Source of the DNA: Leptospira noumeaensis
GTDB lineage: Bacteria; Spirochaetota; Leptospiria; Leptospirales; Leptospiraceae
Direction of reading: 5' to 3'
DNA: 64,000 nucleotides
Assembly: GCF_004770765.1 (NCBI RefSeq)
Contig: NZ_RQFK01000026.1
Coordinates: 248,001-312,000, forward strand
The notes beneath the pieces are model-generated. The model was not told the DNA's origin, ran no database searches, and saw only the letters and a list, made by a program, of their open reading frames with translations. Below are positions 1 to 8,257 of the stretch, in pieces. A program made the position numbers and the translations under genes. Position 1 is the stretch's first letter. Every line of letters starts with the position of its first letter.

Positions 1-407
1 ATAAAATCGATAACGATTCCATTTTCACGAGCATGTTCGTAAATTTTCATACAGAGCATGCTGGCAGCAGCTGTGTGCCTAAATTCCCGTTTTACCATGA
101 GTTTGGTCGACATAGAAACTTTGTCCGGGTAAAAGGGGCGGAAAAGATCCATCTCATATAATTCTTCACATTCCAAAATTCCATCTTTTCGGAAATTGAT
201 ACGGACTGTTCCAATACACTCGCCCTCTTCCGTTTCCGCGAGGAAAAGATGACCTGTATCATCAAAAGGCTCTTTGATCATTTTTGCGGAGTGGTCAGCA
301 TACTCTTGGACTCTGTTCATTTCTTGAACATATATATCGTAACGCAGGTGGTAGATTTTATTACGATCTTCCTCTGTTGTTGCCAAATGTACTCTGATCT
401 GACTCAT
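1..407 (-). CDS. GNAT / acyl-homoserine-lactone-synthase-like acyltransferase (partial, C-terminus missing)
   Basis: An open frame reads from an ATG at 405-407 down past the left edge, giving about 135 N-terminal residues. The protein begins MSQIRVHLATTEEDRNKIYH and continues LRYDIYVQEMNR. This R-Y-D-x-Y-V pattern is typical of the autoinducer-synthase/FeeM-like branch of GNAT N-acyltransferases. A later stretch (GECIGTVRINFRKDG) fits the central beta strands of that fold. The start has a purine-rich ribosome site (AGGGAGAAG) upstream on the minus strand. It is divergent from the PP2C phosphatase gene. The acyl donor and acceptor cannot be told from this fragment; an ordinary GNAT acetyltransferase remains possible. 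Confidence 0.7.
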   Translation of the reverse strand, partial: MSQIRVHLATTEEDRNKIYHLRYDIYVQEMNRVQEYADHSAKMIKEPFDDTGHLFLAETEEGECIGTVRINFRKDGILECEELYEMDLFRPFYPDKVSMSTKLMVKREFRHTAAASMLCMKIYEHARENGIVIDF

Positions 408-526
408 CCTAGTCTTCTCCCTGAAAAAAATGAAAAATCATTTGCAATTTATGCAAAATGTATGACTTTATAAGCTAATTTTCCGCATTCTATTGCACGA
501 AATATAAAGAAAGAAACCTTTACTCT

Positions 527-2038
527 ATGCCGCAATCTCCTTCAAACGAAAATCGATTCGTCCTTTCGGACTATTACAAGAAACAACTTAAAGAGATTGC
601 CTACCAGGGAGAATTCCGCGCCGAAACCTTTGCGACTCGGTTCCGATTCTTCTTCCTAGGATTTTTAGTTATTTTTGCTACCTTAGGCCTTCTTTCCGGT
701 CGCCCCCGAATCGAGTTCTACTACCAGATTTCTGCCATCCTAGTTCTTCTCTGTTACAACTTTGTTGTTTTGTATTCCTTAAAGAAATCGGGAAAGTATC
801 TCAATATCTTTAAGTTTCTATCTTCCTTTTTAGAAATTACTCTCCTTACATTTGTTACAGGGTATACTGCATACTCTCAAAAAAATCCAAGCCTTGTTTA
901 TGCAGCCCCGATGATTTATGTATTTTTCATCCTGATTGCACTGGCTTCCATACGTAATAATACTAAGACTATCATCTTTGCCGTCGTCGTTCTCATTGTT
1001 GAGTATGCATCACTGACCATCTACTTCTATCCAGAGATGACAAGTTTCAATGCCAAACTCATTGAACTATCGGATTATCTGAAACCAACATTCTTGGAAC
1101 AAAACAGCACTTTCTTTTTGGTCAGTGCTGTTCCTATGGGAATTTTTCTCATCCTTCTGTACATGGTTGTTACAGGGGGTCTCATCCTATATGCCATTCT
1201 CAATACTTCGCGAACGACGCAGGAACAAGCAGATTTAATTTTTAACACAGAAAAACAAGCCATCTTGGAAGAGAACATGCGTCTTGGTATGGAGTTAGAT
1301 GTAGCAAGGCAAATCCAAGCCATGGTACTTCCCCGTAATGAGGAATTAAAAGAAATCCAAGAATTAGAAATTTCAGCGAGAATGGATTCGGCCAATGAAG
1401 TGGGAGGAGACTATTATGATGTCATCCACCATGAAGACGGAACGGTTTACATTGGGATTGGGGATGTAACCGACCACGGTCTTGCCTCTGGTGTTGTGAT
1501 GCTTATGACTCAGTCAGCGTTTATCACCACCTTACGTTCTAAAGTAATTTCCTTACGAGAATCTCTTCGTTCCATCAATTCCATTTTGTTTTCCAACATT
1601 CATGTGCGGATGAATGACATTCGTAACCTCACTTTATCCTTGTTTTCCTATAAAAATGGTGTGTTTACCACCGCGGGACAACATGAAACCATTATGGTTT
1701 ATCGACATGCCACAAAAAAAACCGAGATCATTGATACAGTTGATAATGGTATGTTAGTTGGTTTAACCGAATCTATCGATGAATTTATCCATGAAAAACC
1801 AATCCATCTCAATCCAAAAGACATCATTCTTTTGTATACGGATGGAGCTACTGAGGCAGAAAACTCAAAAAGAGAACAATTTGGTTCTCATAGGTTAATT
1901 GAATCTTTAGAAAAACATATCGGCCTAGAATCAACAGATGCAATTTTAGATGCTATCTTTAAGGATATTTATGTTTTCATTGATGGAATGGAAGTTTACG
2001 ATGATATTACCATCATGATTATGAGAAAAAGAGGATAA
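527..2038 (+). CDS. Membrane-anchored PP2C/SpoIIE-type serine phosphatase
   Basis: The 503-residue protein has about six hydrophobic segments in residues 40-226, a short coiled linker (about 228-260) carrying the RsbU-like string VARQIQAMVLP, and a C-terminal SpoIIE/PP2C domain. Metal-binding aspartates are visible in EVGGDYYD (D295), GDVTDHG (D313) and LYTDGATE (D439), with a final YDDIT. Such enzymes dephosphorylate phosphoserine on STAS anti-anti-sigma proteins in partner-switching systems, here presumably in response to a membrane signal. It is followed after 10 bases by an adenylate cyclase and then an HATPase protein, so the three probably form one signalling operon. A STAS candidate partner lies at 23153-23497. 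The substrate is inferred. Confidence 0.88.
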   Translation: MPQSPSNENRFVLSDYYKKQLKEIAYQGEFRAETFATRFRFFFLGFLVIFATLGLLSGRPRIEFYYQISAILVLLCYNFVVLYSLKKSGKYLNIFKFLSSFLEITLLTFVTGYTAYSQKNPSLVYAAPMIYVFFILIALASIRNNTKTIIFAVVVLIVEYASLTIYFYPEMTSFNAKLIELSDYLKPTFLEQNSTFFLVSAVPMGIFLILLYMVVTGGLILYAILNTSRTTQEQADLIFNTEKQAILEENMRLGMELDVARQIQAMVLPRNEELKEIQELEISARMDSANEVGGDYYDVIHHEDGTVYIGIGDVTDHGLASGVVMLMTQSAFITTLRSKVISLRESLRSINSILFSNIHVRMNDIRNLTLSLFSYKNGVFTTAGQHETIMVYRHATKKTEIIDTVDNGMLVGLTESIDEFIHEKPIHLNPKDIILLYTDGATEAENSKREQFGSHRLIESLEKHIGLESTDAILDAIFKDIYVFIDGMEVYDDITIMIMRKRG

Positions 2039-2048
2039 CGGATATTAT

Positions 2049-2987
2049 ATGGACAATGAAGCAATGTTGGAGGAAGAACGGGCAAAATACGCAGAATTAG
2101 AAGTCCTTTACCAAAACATCATTGACCACTCGACAGAAATCGAAAACGAACTCCTTGAAAATAACAAAACCATCCAAATGTACTTGGATCGTATGCGTCG
2201 TTATTTATCTCCTCAACTTTATGAAATGGTAACTGGTGGTGCAGAAGGAGAAACTTCGATATCACACCAAAGACGAAAACTCACTATATTTTTTTCTGAT
2301 ATTGTTGGATTTACAACCATCACAGATTCCATAGAACCAGAAATCCTTTCGGACTGTCTGAACAAATATTTAGATGTGATGTCGAGTATTGCCATCAAAT
2401 ACGGTGGAACCATTGATAAATTCATTGGGGATGCGATCATGATTTTTTTCGGAGCACCTAGTTTCGAAAATGATAAAACACATGCGTTAAACTGTGTTAA
2501 GATGGCCATTGAAATGCGAGATAGTTTGCCTGCATTAGATGAATATTGGAGAAAATCAGGAATCAACCACAACCTAACTTGCCGAATTGGAATCAATACT
2601 GGTTATGTGACGGTTGGGAATTTTGGAACCAACGAAAGAATGGATTATACCATCATAGGTGGGCCGGTCAACGTAGCCTCTCGGTTGGAACATGCCTCAG
2701 ATGCTGGGGAAATCCTCATATCCAACGCAACCAAATCTCTGATAGACGAATTCATCGATACAATACCAAAGGGTGAGATTGTTGTCAAAGGTGTCCACAC
2801 ACCGATAGAAACCTTCCAGGTGATCAGTTTAAAGAACGACCAAGAGAAAAAAGAAAATCCGTTTTTGAAGTTCGATAATGAGGGTTTCCTTCTCAAACCA
2901 CTCCATTTTGATAAACTGAGCACAAATCCCGAAGAACGCCGATTAATGCAAAACGCATTAGAAAAAGCGCTTGCCGCATTACGATAA
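2049..2987 (+). CDS. Class III adenylate cyclase
   Basis: The 312-residue soluble protein has an N-terminal coiled coil (about residues 3-50) and one class III nucleotide cyclase domain (about 75-260). Metal-binding aspartates are D84 in FFSDIVGFT and D128 in FIGDAIM. The adenine-selecting Lys is K124 (IDKFIGD) and the partner Asp is D199 (MDYTIIGG). The transition-state Asn and Arg are N208 and R212 in GPVNVASRLEH. With this residue set the product should be cAMP rather than cGMP. The tail after residue 270 has no recognised domain. It sits 10 bases after the PP2C gene and 31 bases before the HATPase gene. The coiled coil probably mediates dimerisation or signal input. Confidence 0.9.
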   Translation: MDNEAMLEEERAKYAELEVLYQNIIDHSTEIENELLENNKTIQMYLDRMRRYLSPQLYEMVTGGAEGETSISHQRRKLTIFFSDIVGFTTITDSIEPEILSDCLNKYLDVMSSIAIKYGGTIDKFIGDAIMIFFGAPSFENDKTHALNCVKMAIEMRDSLPALDEYWRKSGINHNLTCRIGINTGYVTVGNFGTNERMDYTIIGGPVNVASRLEHASDAGEILISNATKSLIDEFIDTIPKGEIVVKGVHTPIETFQVISLKNDQEKKENPFLKFDNEGFLLKPLHFDKLSTNPEERRLMQNALEKALAALR

Positions 2988-3018
2988 ATCGTCTAGATTT
3001 CTTAGTTGAACTACGACT

Positions 3019-3603
3019 ATGCGAAAGTACGGCAATTTAAAATCCACAAATACTAACAATACCGAACCTGAATCCAAAATCCAAATCCAATTAAAACCTT
3101 TGGATTTAATGAGATATTGGCGCCGGATTGGAATCCTTTCTGATTTTATTGGTTATTTTTATGGATTCTCTTTTTTGCCCAATGTTCCCTCCGAATCGAT
3201 GGACATGAAAAATTCTGAGATTGTAAATTCCATCTCAACGGTGTTTAATGAACTTTTGGAAAACGCCGCCAAATATTCTCACGATAAAAAAGCAGATATA
3301 GAAATTTCTCTCATCCATAGGGGCAAAACTTTTGAAATCTTTGTTCGCAATAAAACAAATGTATCCAATGTTAATGCTTATGAGGCGAGTTTAAAAGAGA
3401 TTTTTTCTGCTGACAATTTAGAAAATTTGTATATTGAAAAATTAGAAACTAATGAAAATGATCCGCACCATTCTGGAATTGGCCTTTTGATGGTTTTGAA
3501 AGATTACCCAGTAGAAATGGAAGTTTCATTTGAATCCGAAGGGGAAGAAACAATCATTACCAGCCATGTCATCTATTTTACAGACGGGTTCCCTCAATCA
3601 TAA
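3019..3603 (+). CDS. HATPase-domain protein (slr1658/DUF6272-like regulator)
   Basis: This 194-residue protein shows a GHKL-type N-box (FNELLENAAKYS, about 76-87) and a G-box-like glycine loop (HSGIGLLMVL, about 151-160). It has no histidine phosphoacceptor domain and no clear DxGxG box. That fits the slr1658/DUF6272-like family, related to anti-sigma-factor kinases but often degenerate. It is the third gene of the cluster with PP2C and adenylate cyclase. Its likely role is to bind or phosphorylate a regulatory partner opposed by the phosphatase. Whether it hydrolyses ATP is uncertain because the canonical Asp is not obvious. Its 3' end overlaps the convergent TetR gene by 26 bases. Confidence 0.7.
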   Translation: MRKYGNLKSTNTNNTEPESKIQIQLKPLDLMRYWRRIGILSDFIGYFYGFSFLPNVPSESMDMKNSEIVNSISTVFNELLENAAKYSHDKKADIEISLIHRGKTFEIFVRNKTNVSNVNAYEASLKEIFSADNLENLYIEKLETNENDPHHSGIGLLMVLKDYPVEMEVSFESEGEETIITSHVIYFTDGFPQS

Positions 3604-4249
3604 TCTCTAAAATTTGATCCACTTCTTTACGAAAGATAGTTTCTTCTGCAGTGGATTTGATTTGTTTCCATTTCCGTTCGTTGAGTACAGCAAAGCCGTG
3701 AACACCACTCCAAAAGCTCATCATCAATGTTGCAGTGGGAACCGAGTTTTTTAATTTTAAAGACTTTTGGCCAAATTCTACAATTTTAAACATTCCTAAA
3801 TAAGCTTGATTGCCACATTCTCTTAAATCTTCAGAAATGGGATCTCCCGATACATATAATTCTCCACCAAACATGAGTTCAGTCCTTCTCGGATTTTTGA
3901 GGAGAAGAAAAATATATTCCACACCTGCCATTTTCACCTTTTCCAATGGATCCTCGGAATGGTTCCAAGCCCTCTCCATCCCTTTTGTTAATTCCTGAAA
4001 CCCTTCCGTTACCAAAGCCTGGAGGAGATCCATTTTTTTAGGAAAATGTCTATAGGGGGCCGTATGGCTCACACCTAAATCGGTGGCGATATCTCTTAAA
4101 CTGAGAGAAGAGACACCTTTTGATTCTAAGACCTTTCTCGAATGTTCCAAAACCTCTTCCCTTAGGTTTCCATGGTGGTATCCACTTGATTTTGCAGAGG
4201 TGTCAGAATTTGCTTTCGGGCGGGATTGTTTTTTTTTGGATGGTTTCAT
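3578..4249 (-). CDS. TetR/AcrR family transcriptional regulator
   Basis: The 223-residue protein has a basic N-terminal tail, a YHHGNLREE string and a TetR helix-turn-helix at about residues 48-72 (SLRDIATDLGVSHTAPYRHF). The C-terminal ligand domain contains FWSGVHGFAVL, resembling the TetR_C_33/WHG family. It is transcribed away from the membrane-protein pair at 4321-5678. The 71-base gap holds a perfect 10-base inverted repeat with 14-base spacing, a plausible binding site for autoregulation and control of the neighbours. The ligand cannot be deduced. Its end overlaps the convergent HATPase gene. Confidence 0.9.
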   Translation of the reverse strand: MKPSKKKQSRPKANSDTSAKSSGYHHGNLREEVLEHSRKVLESKGVSSLSLRDIATDLGVSHTAPYRHFPKKMDLLQALVTEGFQELTKGMERAWNHSEDPLEKVKMAGVEYIFLLLKNPRRTELMFGGELYVSGDPISEDLRECGNQAYLGMFKIVEFGQKSLKLKNSVPTATLMMSFWSGVHGFAVLNERKWKQIKSTAEETIFRKEVDQILEIMIEGTRL

Positions 4250-4265
4250 ATCAAAAAATGTTTAC

Positions 4266-4299
4266 AATGTATACTTTCTATGTTGACAGAGTATACATT
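4266..4299. promoter_or_regulatory. Candidate TetR operator (inverted repeat)
   Basis: AATGTATACT (4266-4275) and its exact reverse complement AGTATACATT (4290-4299) flank a 14-base spacer. A related copy of the left part is at 4304-4320 (TTTACACTGTCTACATT against TTTACAATGTATACTTT at 4261-4277), directly before the start codon of the membrane protein. The arrangement lies wholly inside the tetR/membrane-protein intergenic gap, so control of both directions is likely. Binding by the adjacent TetR is inferred. Confidence 0.65.
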
Positions 4300-4311
4300 T
4301 ATATTTACACT
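4283..4311 (+). promoter_or_regulatory. Sigma-70-like promoter inside the operator
   Basis: TTGACA (4283-4288) is a perfect -35 box, followed by a 17-base spacer and a -10-like TACACT (4306-4311). Transcription would start near 4318, only a few bases before the ATG at 4321, giving a leaderless or nearly leaderless mRNA. No Shine-Dalgarno sequence precedes that ATG, which fits. The spacer overlaps the right arm of the inverted repeat, so a bound repressor would block RNA polymerase. Confidence 0.55.
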
Positions 4312-4320
4312 GTCTACATT

Positions 4321-5244
4321 ATGAATTTTGCCAACTACAGAAAACAACCACTTTTTTGGAATGGGATAACCATGGCAGTGCTCACAGTAGCCATCCTCCC
4401 CCTGCTATTTCTGGATTCAAGAACCCTTTTGGGGGTGAATGTCTGGATCAAACCCTTAAAATTTACTCTATCCGTGGGTTTGTACTCACTGACTACCGTT
4501 TGGGTGATGTTTACCTTTTTAAACGATTGGAAACAACAAAACAAAATCCAATTGGTTTTAACCGTTACCTCTGCGATTGAAATTATATTTATCACCTTAC
4601 AGGCAGCACGCGGAGAGGCGAGTCATTTCAATATTACAACTACTTGGAATCAAATTGTTTATTCCGTGATGGGAACAAGTATTTCTATCTTTTGGGTTTT
4701 CCACCTTTGGATGGGTTACCAAATTTTTAGAAAGGAATCCATTTCTCAGTCTATCAAAGAAAGCCTTGTTTGGGGACTTGGCATTGCCGGGTTTGCCATG
4801 ATCATTGCATTTTTTATGACTTCTCCTCGCCCTGACCAATTGGAATCTATCAAACAAGGAATTTTTCAAGCGAGTGGCTCACATAACTTTGGTATAGGTG
4901 ATCCAGGGAAAGGAATTACTTTTTTTGGTTGGAGTACTCAAATTGGAGACATGCGAGTTCCCCATTTTTTTGGAATGCATGTAATGCAGATTTTTGTTTT
5001 TCTAGCAGCTTTTTTAATGGGAAAACGAAATTCAATTCAGAACCTATTCCTTATTCGAACCATAGGATTTGTCCTTCTACTTGTCAATGTAGTGATGGTC
5101 ATCCAAACATTGAATGGGGAATCTGTCTTTTATATAAATCCGATGTATACAACTGTCTATGGAATATCTTTTGTTCTGGTTTCTGTTTGTCTTTTCAAAT
5201 TAATCTTACAACCAAAATTACATACACATGAGGCCACCTTATGA
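4321..5244 (+). CDS. Polytopic membrane protein, function unknown
   Basis: I place the start at the ATG at 4321 (MNFANYRKQPLFWNG), giving 307 residues. The frame stays open upstream to an ATG at 4120, but that part lies antisense to tetR and crosses the operator, so it is probably not translated. The protein has about eight hydrophobic segments (starting near residues 15, 47, 75, 110, 145, 215, 245 and 275). A polar loop (about 165-205) carries repeated Gly and His residues (SGSHNFGIGDPGKG). I do not recognise the family. Its stop overlaps the next gene's start (ATGA), so the pair is translationally coupled and probably works together under the divergent TetR regulator. Confidence 0.75.
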   Translation: MNFANYRKQPLFWNGITMAVLTVAILPLLFLDSRTLLGVNVWIKPLKFTLSVGLYSLTTVWVMFTFLNDWKQQNKIQLVLTVTSAIEIIFITLQAARGEASHFNITTTWNQIVYSVMGTSISIFWVFHLWMGYQIFRKESISQSIKESLVWGLGIAGFAMIIAFFMTSPRPDQLESIKQGIFQASGSHNFGIGDPGKGITFFGWSTQIGDMRVPHFFGMHVMQIFVFLAAFLMGKRNSIQNLFLIRTIGFVLLLVNVVMVIQTLNGESVFYINPMYTTVYGISFVLVSVCLFKLILQPKLHTHEATL

Positions 5245-5678
5245 ATCCTTCCTTAATTTTTAAAATTGCCAACGGGATCACTCTTCTTTCCTGGTTGGTT
5301 TTGATTTTATCACCAAACCAAAAAAAGGTGATTCGTGTTTTAAGATTTTTTGTCTCTGGGCTTCTACTTGGTGGAGTTTATATATTTGCCATCCTCATTG
5401 GAAATGGAGAGGCAAAAGGGGATTTTTCCAGTTTGGAATCGGTCAGATCATTATTTGCCAATGACTATTTTTTACTCGGAGGATGGGTTCATTACTTAGC
5501 CTTTGATTTGTTTCTTGGAACTTGGGAAGTAGAGGACAGCTTTAAAGAAGGGATCAATCGTTTCCTTCTGATCCCCGTTCTGGCCCTTACATTTTATTTC
5601 GGGCCAGCGGGTTTTGTTTTGTATTTGGTCTTACGTTTTGTAACCAAAACTATAATCAAAAAGGAAAAAACAACCTAA
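5241..5678 (+). CDS. ABA4-like (DUF4281) membrane protein
   Basis: The 145-residue protein has four predicted membrane helices and the family signature LLGGWVHYLAFDLFLGTWE (about residues 80-98), where the His and Asp in HYLAFD are characteristic. ABA4 in plants is needed for neoxanthin formation from violaxanthin. Bacterial members are mostly uncharacterised, so a link to carotenoid or lipid chemistry is speculation here. It overlaps the preceding membrane protein gene by 4 bases, and its last 4 bases overlap the end of the convergent ankyrin gene. Control by the TetR operator at 4266-4299 is likely. Confidence 0.8.
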   Translation: MNPSLIFKIANGITLLSWLVLILSPNQKKVIRVLRFFVSGLLLGGVYIFAILIGNGEAKGDFSSLESVRSLFANDYFLLGGWVHYLAFDLFLGTWEVEDSFKEGINRFLLIPVLALTFYFGPAGFVLYLVLRFVTKTIIKKEKTT

Positions 5679-7315
5679 CCACCATAAACATCCAGGAGAG
5701 AAAGAACTCGTTGGCATCTGTTCTTTTTCTCCTCATCCCCTTCTAATTCAGCAATTTCTAAATTTTCGAAGGCAAGATCTCTTCCTGTTTTGTCATCTAA
5801 AGTTTTGGCATTGGATTTAGCCCCAGATTCTAATAACAAAGCAAGCACTGCAGAATTCCCAAATTTACAAGCTTCGTGAAGAGCCGTACTACCACTGTTA
5901 TCCGAAGTATGAATGTCGACACCGGCTGTGATGAGTCTCTTTGCTAAACTTGGTTCTCCAAAAACAGAACACCAATGCAAAGGGGTCATCCCATTCACTG
6001 ATTGGATATTGACTTTGGCTCCTCTCCGAATGAGTTCATCCATAAGAGCTGTTTTTTCTTGTAAACGTAAAGTGCTATCCTGGCATAACTTAAAGATGGC
6101 TGTTTCTCCATTCGCATCTAAATGATTGGGATCTGCTCCTCGTTCCAAAAGCCGCATAGAAGACTTGTATCGTGCGCGGGCAAACGATTCTTGTAAAAGC
6201 GAAAAACCGAGAGGGTTACGAATGGAATCGTTGATTACATAATCCAAAGAACCGACGGTGCGAACAAAAGAATCCAAAAGATATACATCATCTTCATCCA
6301 ACCAGTCCAAAGTTTTGTCGTCATTTTTTGATTCTAAACTAGAGCCTAAGTGACTTTGATAACCTTCTGGAAATTTATGTTTTAAAAGTGGAACGAACAA
6401 AGGTTCGATTTCCGAATGACAAACTACTTCATGGATAAGTTTCCAATGATTTAGATTTGGAACCACTTGGTTGGAAAGTAAGTAGATTAAGGTTTCATTT
6501 AATTTCTTTTGACTGAGTTGGAAAACAACCTGTAAGTTCTCTTCTTTAAAATGAACTTCAGAAACTGTATTTTTATTTTCCGGCCAATGATACATTACTA
6601 GAGTTAATAACTCTTCTTTATGTTCCTTAGTTAAAAGAGAAAAATTTTCCTGCAATGCCAGAATATTGCCCGACAGAGCGTAAATTTTTGCAGACAATTC
6701 ATTGGATATAAATTCTGGAATTTTTTTATCAGGATCACCATGTTCATCAAATCGAATTTTGTAGATATGAGTGGCTATAAAATTTCCGTGTAAAAAGGTA
6801 TTCCACTCATCAGCAATCGCCAAATATAACTTTCCAGACACAGAATGATCATCTAGGGAAACAACTGTGACTGACAATCGAACCTGTGAAACATTTACAT
6901 TCTGATTGATAATGATACTTAAGTTTTTTGAAGGTGATTCTGTTGTGATATCAAAAAGTAAATTTTTTAACCTCGATAATTCTGGTAATCCCGAAATAGA
7001 GATTCGAACGTCGTTTTCTGTTCCTTCTTCATCTTTTAGGAAAACTAATTCTTCATTAGACCAATCTGTGATAAAATCAGTAGTGTATCTTCCAAAAATT
7101 TGGCCTTGGAGTTTGTGTTCAGGAATTTGATCTTTAAAATGAAGATCAAATAACACAAGTGAGTTGGTATTATTTAATTTTGTCTCGAGATGATAATCAA
7201 AATGGTTCCAAGTTGAACATTTTTTACAGCGGTACTTACCTTTTTTTCCTTCCAGTTTGGAAGTAGAAACAGAATGGCCACTAAAACAATTAGAACAGGA
7301 TAAGATCGTTTTCAT
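5675..7315 (-). CDS. Zinc-ribbon and ankyrin-repeat protein
   Basis: I place the start at the ATG at 7313-7315 (MKTILSCSNCFSGHS), giving 546 residues. An in-frame ATG at 7385-7387 would add 24 residues before the zinc ribbon and is less likely. The N-terminus has two CxxC pairs (CSNC and CKKC, residues 7-34), a zinc ribbon like those at the start of MJ0042/PilZ-type proteins. Residues about 40-330 are an unrecognised soluble region. The C-terminus (about 370-520) has four to five ankyrin repeats, seen in GADPNHLDANGETAI, GAKVNIQSVNGMTPLHW and GVDIHTSDNSGSTALHEAC. No signal peptide, so it is probably a cytoplasmic scaffold. The partner is unknown. Confidence 0.75.
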   Translation of the reverse strand: MKTILSCSNCFSGHSVSTSKLEGKKGKYRCKKCSTWNHFDYHLETKLNNTNSLVLFDLHFKDQIPEHKLQGQIFGRYTTDFITDWSNEELVFLKDEEGTENDVRISISGLPELSRLKNLLFDITTESPSKNLSIIINQNVNVSQVRLSVTVVSLDDHSVSGKLYLAIADEWNTFLHGNFIATHIYKIRFDEHGDPDKKIPEFISNELSAKIYALSGNILALQENFSLLTKEHKEELLTLVMYHWPENKNTVSEVHFKEENLQVVFQLSQKKLNETLIYLLSNQVVPNLNHWKLIHEVVCHSEIEPLFVPLLKHKFPEGYQSHLGSSLESKNDDKTLDWLDEDDVYLLDSFVRTVGSLDYVINDSIRNPLGFSLLQESFARARYKSSMRLLERGADPNHLDANGETAIFKLCQDSTLRLQEKTALMDELIRRGAKVNIQSVNGMTPLHWCSVFGEPSLAKRLITAGVDIHTSDNSGSTALHEACKFGNSAVLALLLESGAKSNAKTLDDKTGRDLAFENLEIAELEGDEEKKNRCQRVLSLLDVYGG

Positions 7316-7401
7316 ATTTCGCTTGTTCCGATTAATAAAACAGGAGAGTTTTGACGGATCAATCGAAAATTCAAAACTTCTAACCATTCAGGCAGGAATT
7401 C

Positions 7402-8229
7402 ATGAGACAAAATCAATATTTGGTCATCGGAGGTTCGGGGGAAGCCGGCCAAAGTGCCATCACATCTCTCAAACAGAAGGATCCTTCTGCCTATATCATA
7501 ACATCAACTACAACAAACGAACCAGTGTCGAATGCAGATCTTACATTTTTTGACAAAAAGGCCGAACCAGGACTCGCAGAGAAAATTTTGGCAGACCTCA
7601 AATCTGAAAATATTTCTCCCGAATTTAAAGCACTAGTCTACACACCGGCCCTTGGAGAAGTGGGTTTCCCGATTGCAGAGAGTAGTCCCAAACAAATTGA
7701 AGACACTCTGGGGATCTGTTTGTATCCACTTTTGGAATTGGAAAAGTCTTTAAAACCAGAGGTTTCGGTCGCCTACTCAGCGTTCTATTGGCTAAACCAT
7801 ACCTTGTCTTTTTACGGTTCAATGGGAGTTGCCAAATACAAAGCTGACCTTTGGGCATTGGAAAATCCGAAAAATAGAAAGATTGTTAGAGCGGGAACTT
7901 TTTTTTCCAAAAGTGTTAGGGGAATCTCAATTGTCCTCCAACGAACCATGAAAAAAACAAACAATCCAGACCTCCTAACATTAAAAAGTCGATTTGAAGC
8001 TTCAGACCAAAAGTTTATGGATTTTTTTCTATCCTATGCTTGGGAACATGAAAAAGAAGCCTTTCAATCTAAGTTCAATACTCCTTATCGCCCGACAGAA
8101 CGAAAAGATTTGGGCCGGGGTTTACTACTAGCTTTGGATTCGGAAAAACCAATTACCACCGTACTCGGAGATTGGTCCTGGGAAGAATCAGAACTTCCAA
8201 ACGTCCCCGATTGGTTTCAACAATTCTAG
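7402..8229 (+). CDS. Rossmann-fold / SDR-like protein, function unknown
   Basis: The 275-residue protein starts with a nucleotide-binding glycine motif (YLVIGGSGEAGQSA, residues 6-19). It contains FYGSMGVAKYKADLW near residue 142, where Y and K are spaced as in the YxxxK catalytic pair of short-chain dehydrogenases. The C-terminal third departs from the normal SDR pattern. Substrate and activity are not evident; it may be a divergent oxidoreductase. It begins just after the divergent ankyrin gene and leads a run of same-strand genes to 11873. Confidence 0.6.
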   Translation: MRQNQYLVIGGSGEAGQSAITSLKQKDPSAYIITSTTTNEPVSNADLTFFDKKAEPGLAEKILADLKSENISPEFKALVYTPALGEVGFPIAESSPKQIEDTLGICLYPLLELEKSLKPEVSVAYSAFYWLNHTLSFYGSMGVAKYKADLWALENPKNRKIVRAGTFFSKSVRGISIVLQRTMKKTNNPDLLTLKSRFEASDQKFMDFFLSYAWEHEKEAFQSKFNTPYRPTERKDLGRGLLLALDSEKPITTVLGDWSWEESELPNVPDWFQQF

Positions 8230-8257
8230 TTGTTTTATTTTTTGAACATAGACAAAA

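Noticed and set aside
4120..4320. Upstream extension of the membrane-protein reading frame to an ATG at 4120.
   Set aside because: It is antisense to the tetR coding region and crosses the promoter and operator; the conserved-looking start is the ATG at 4321.
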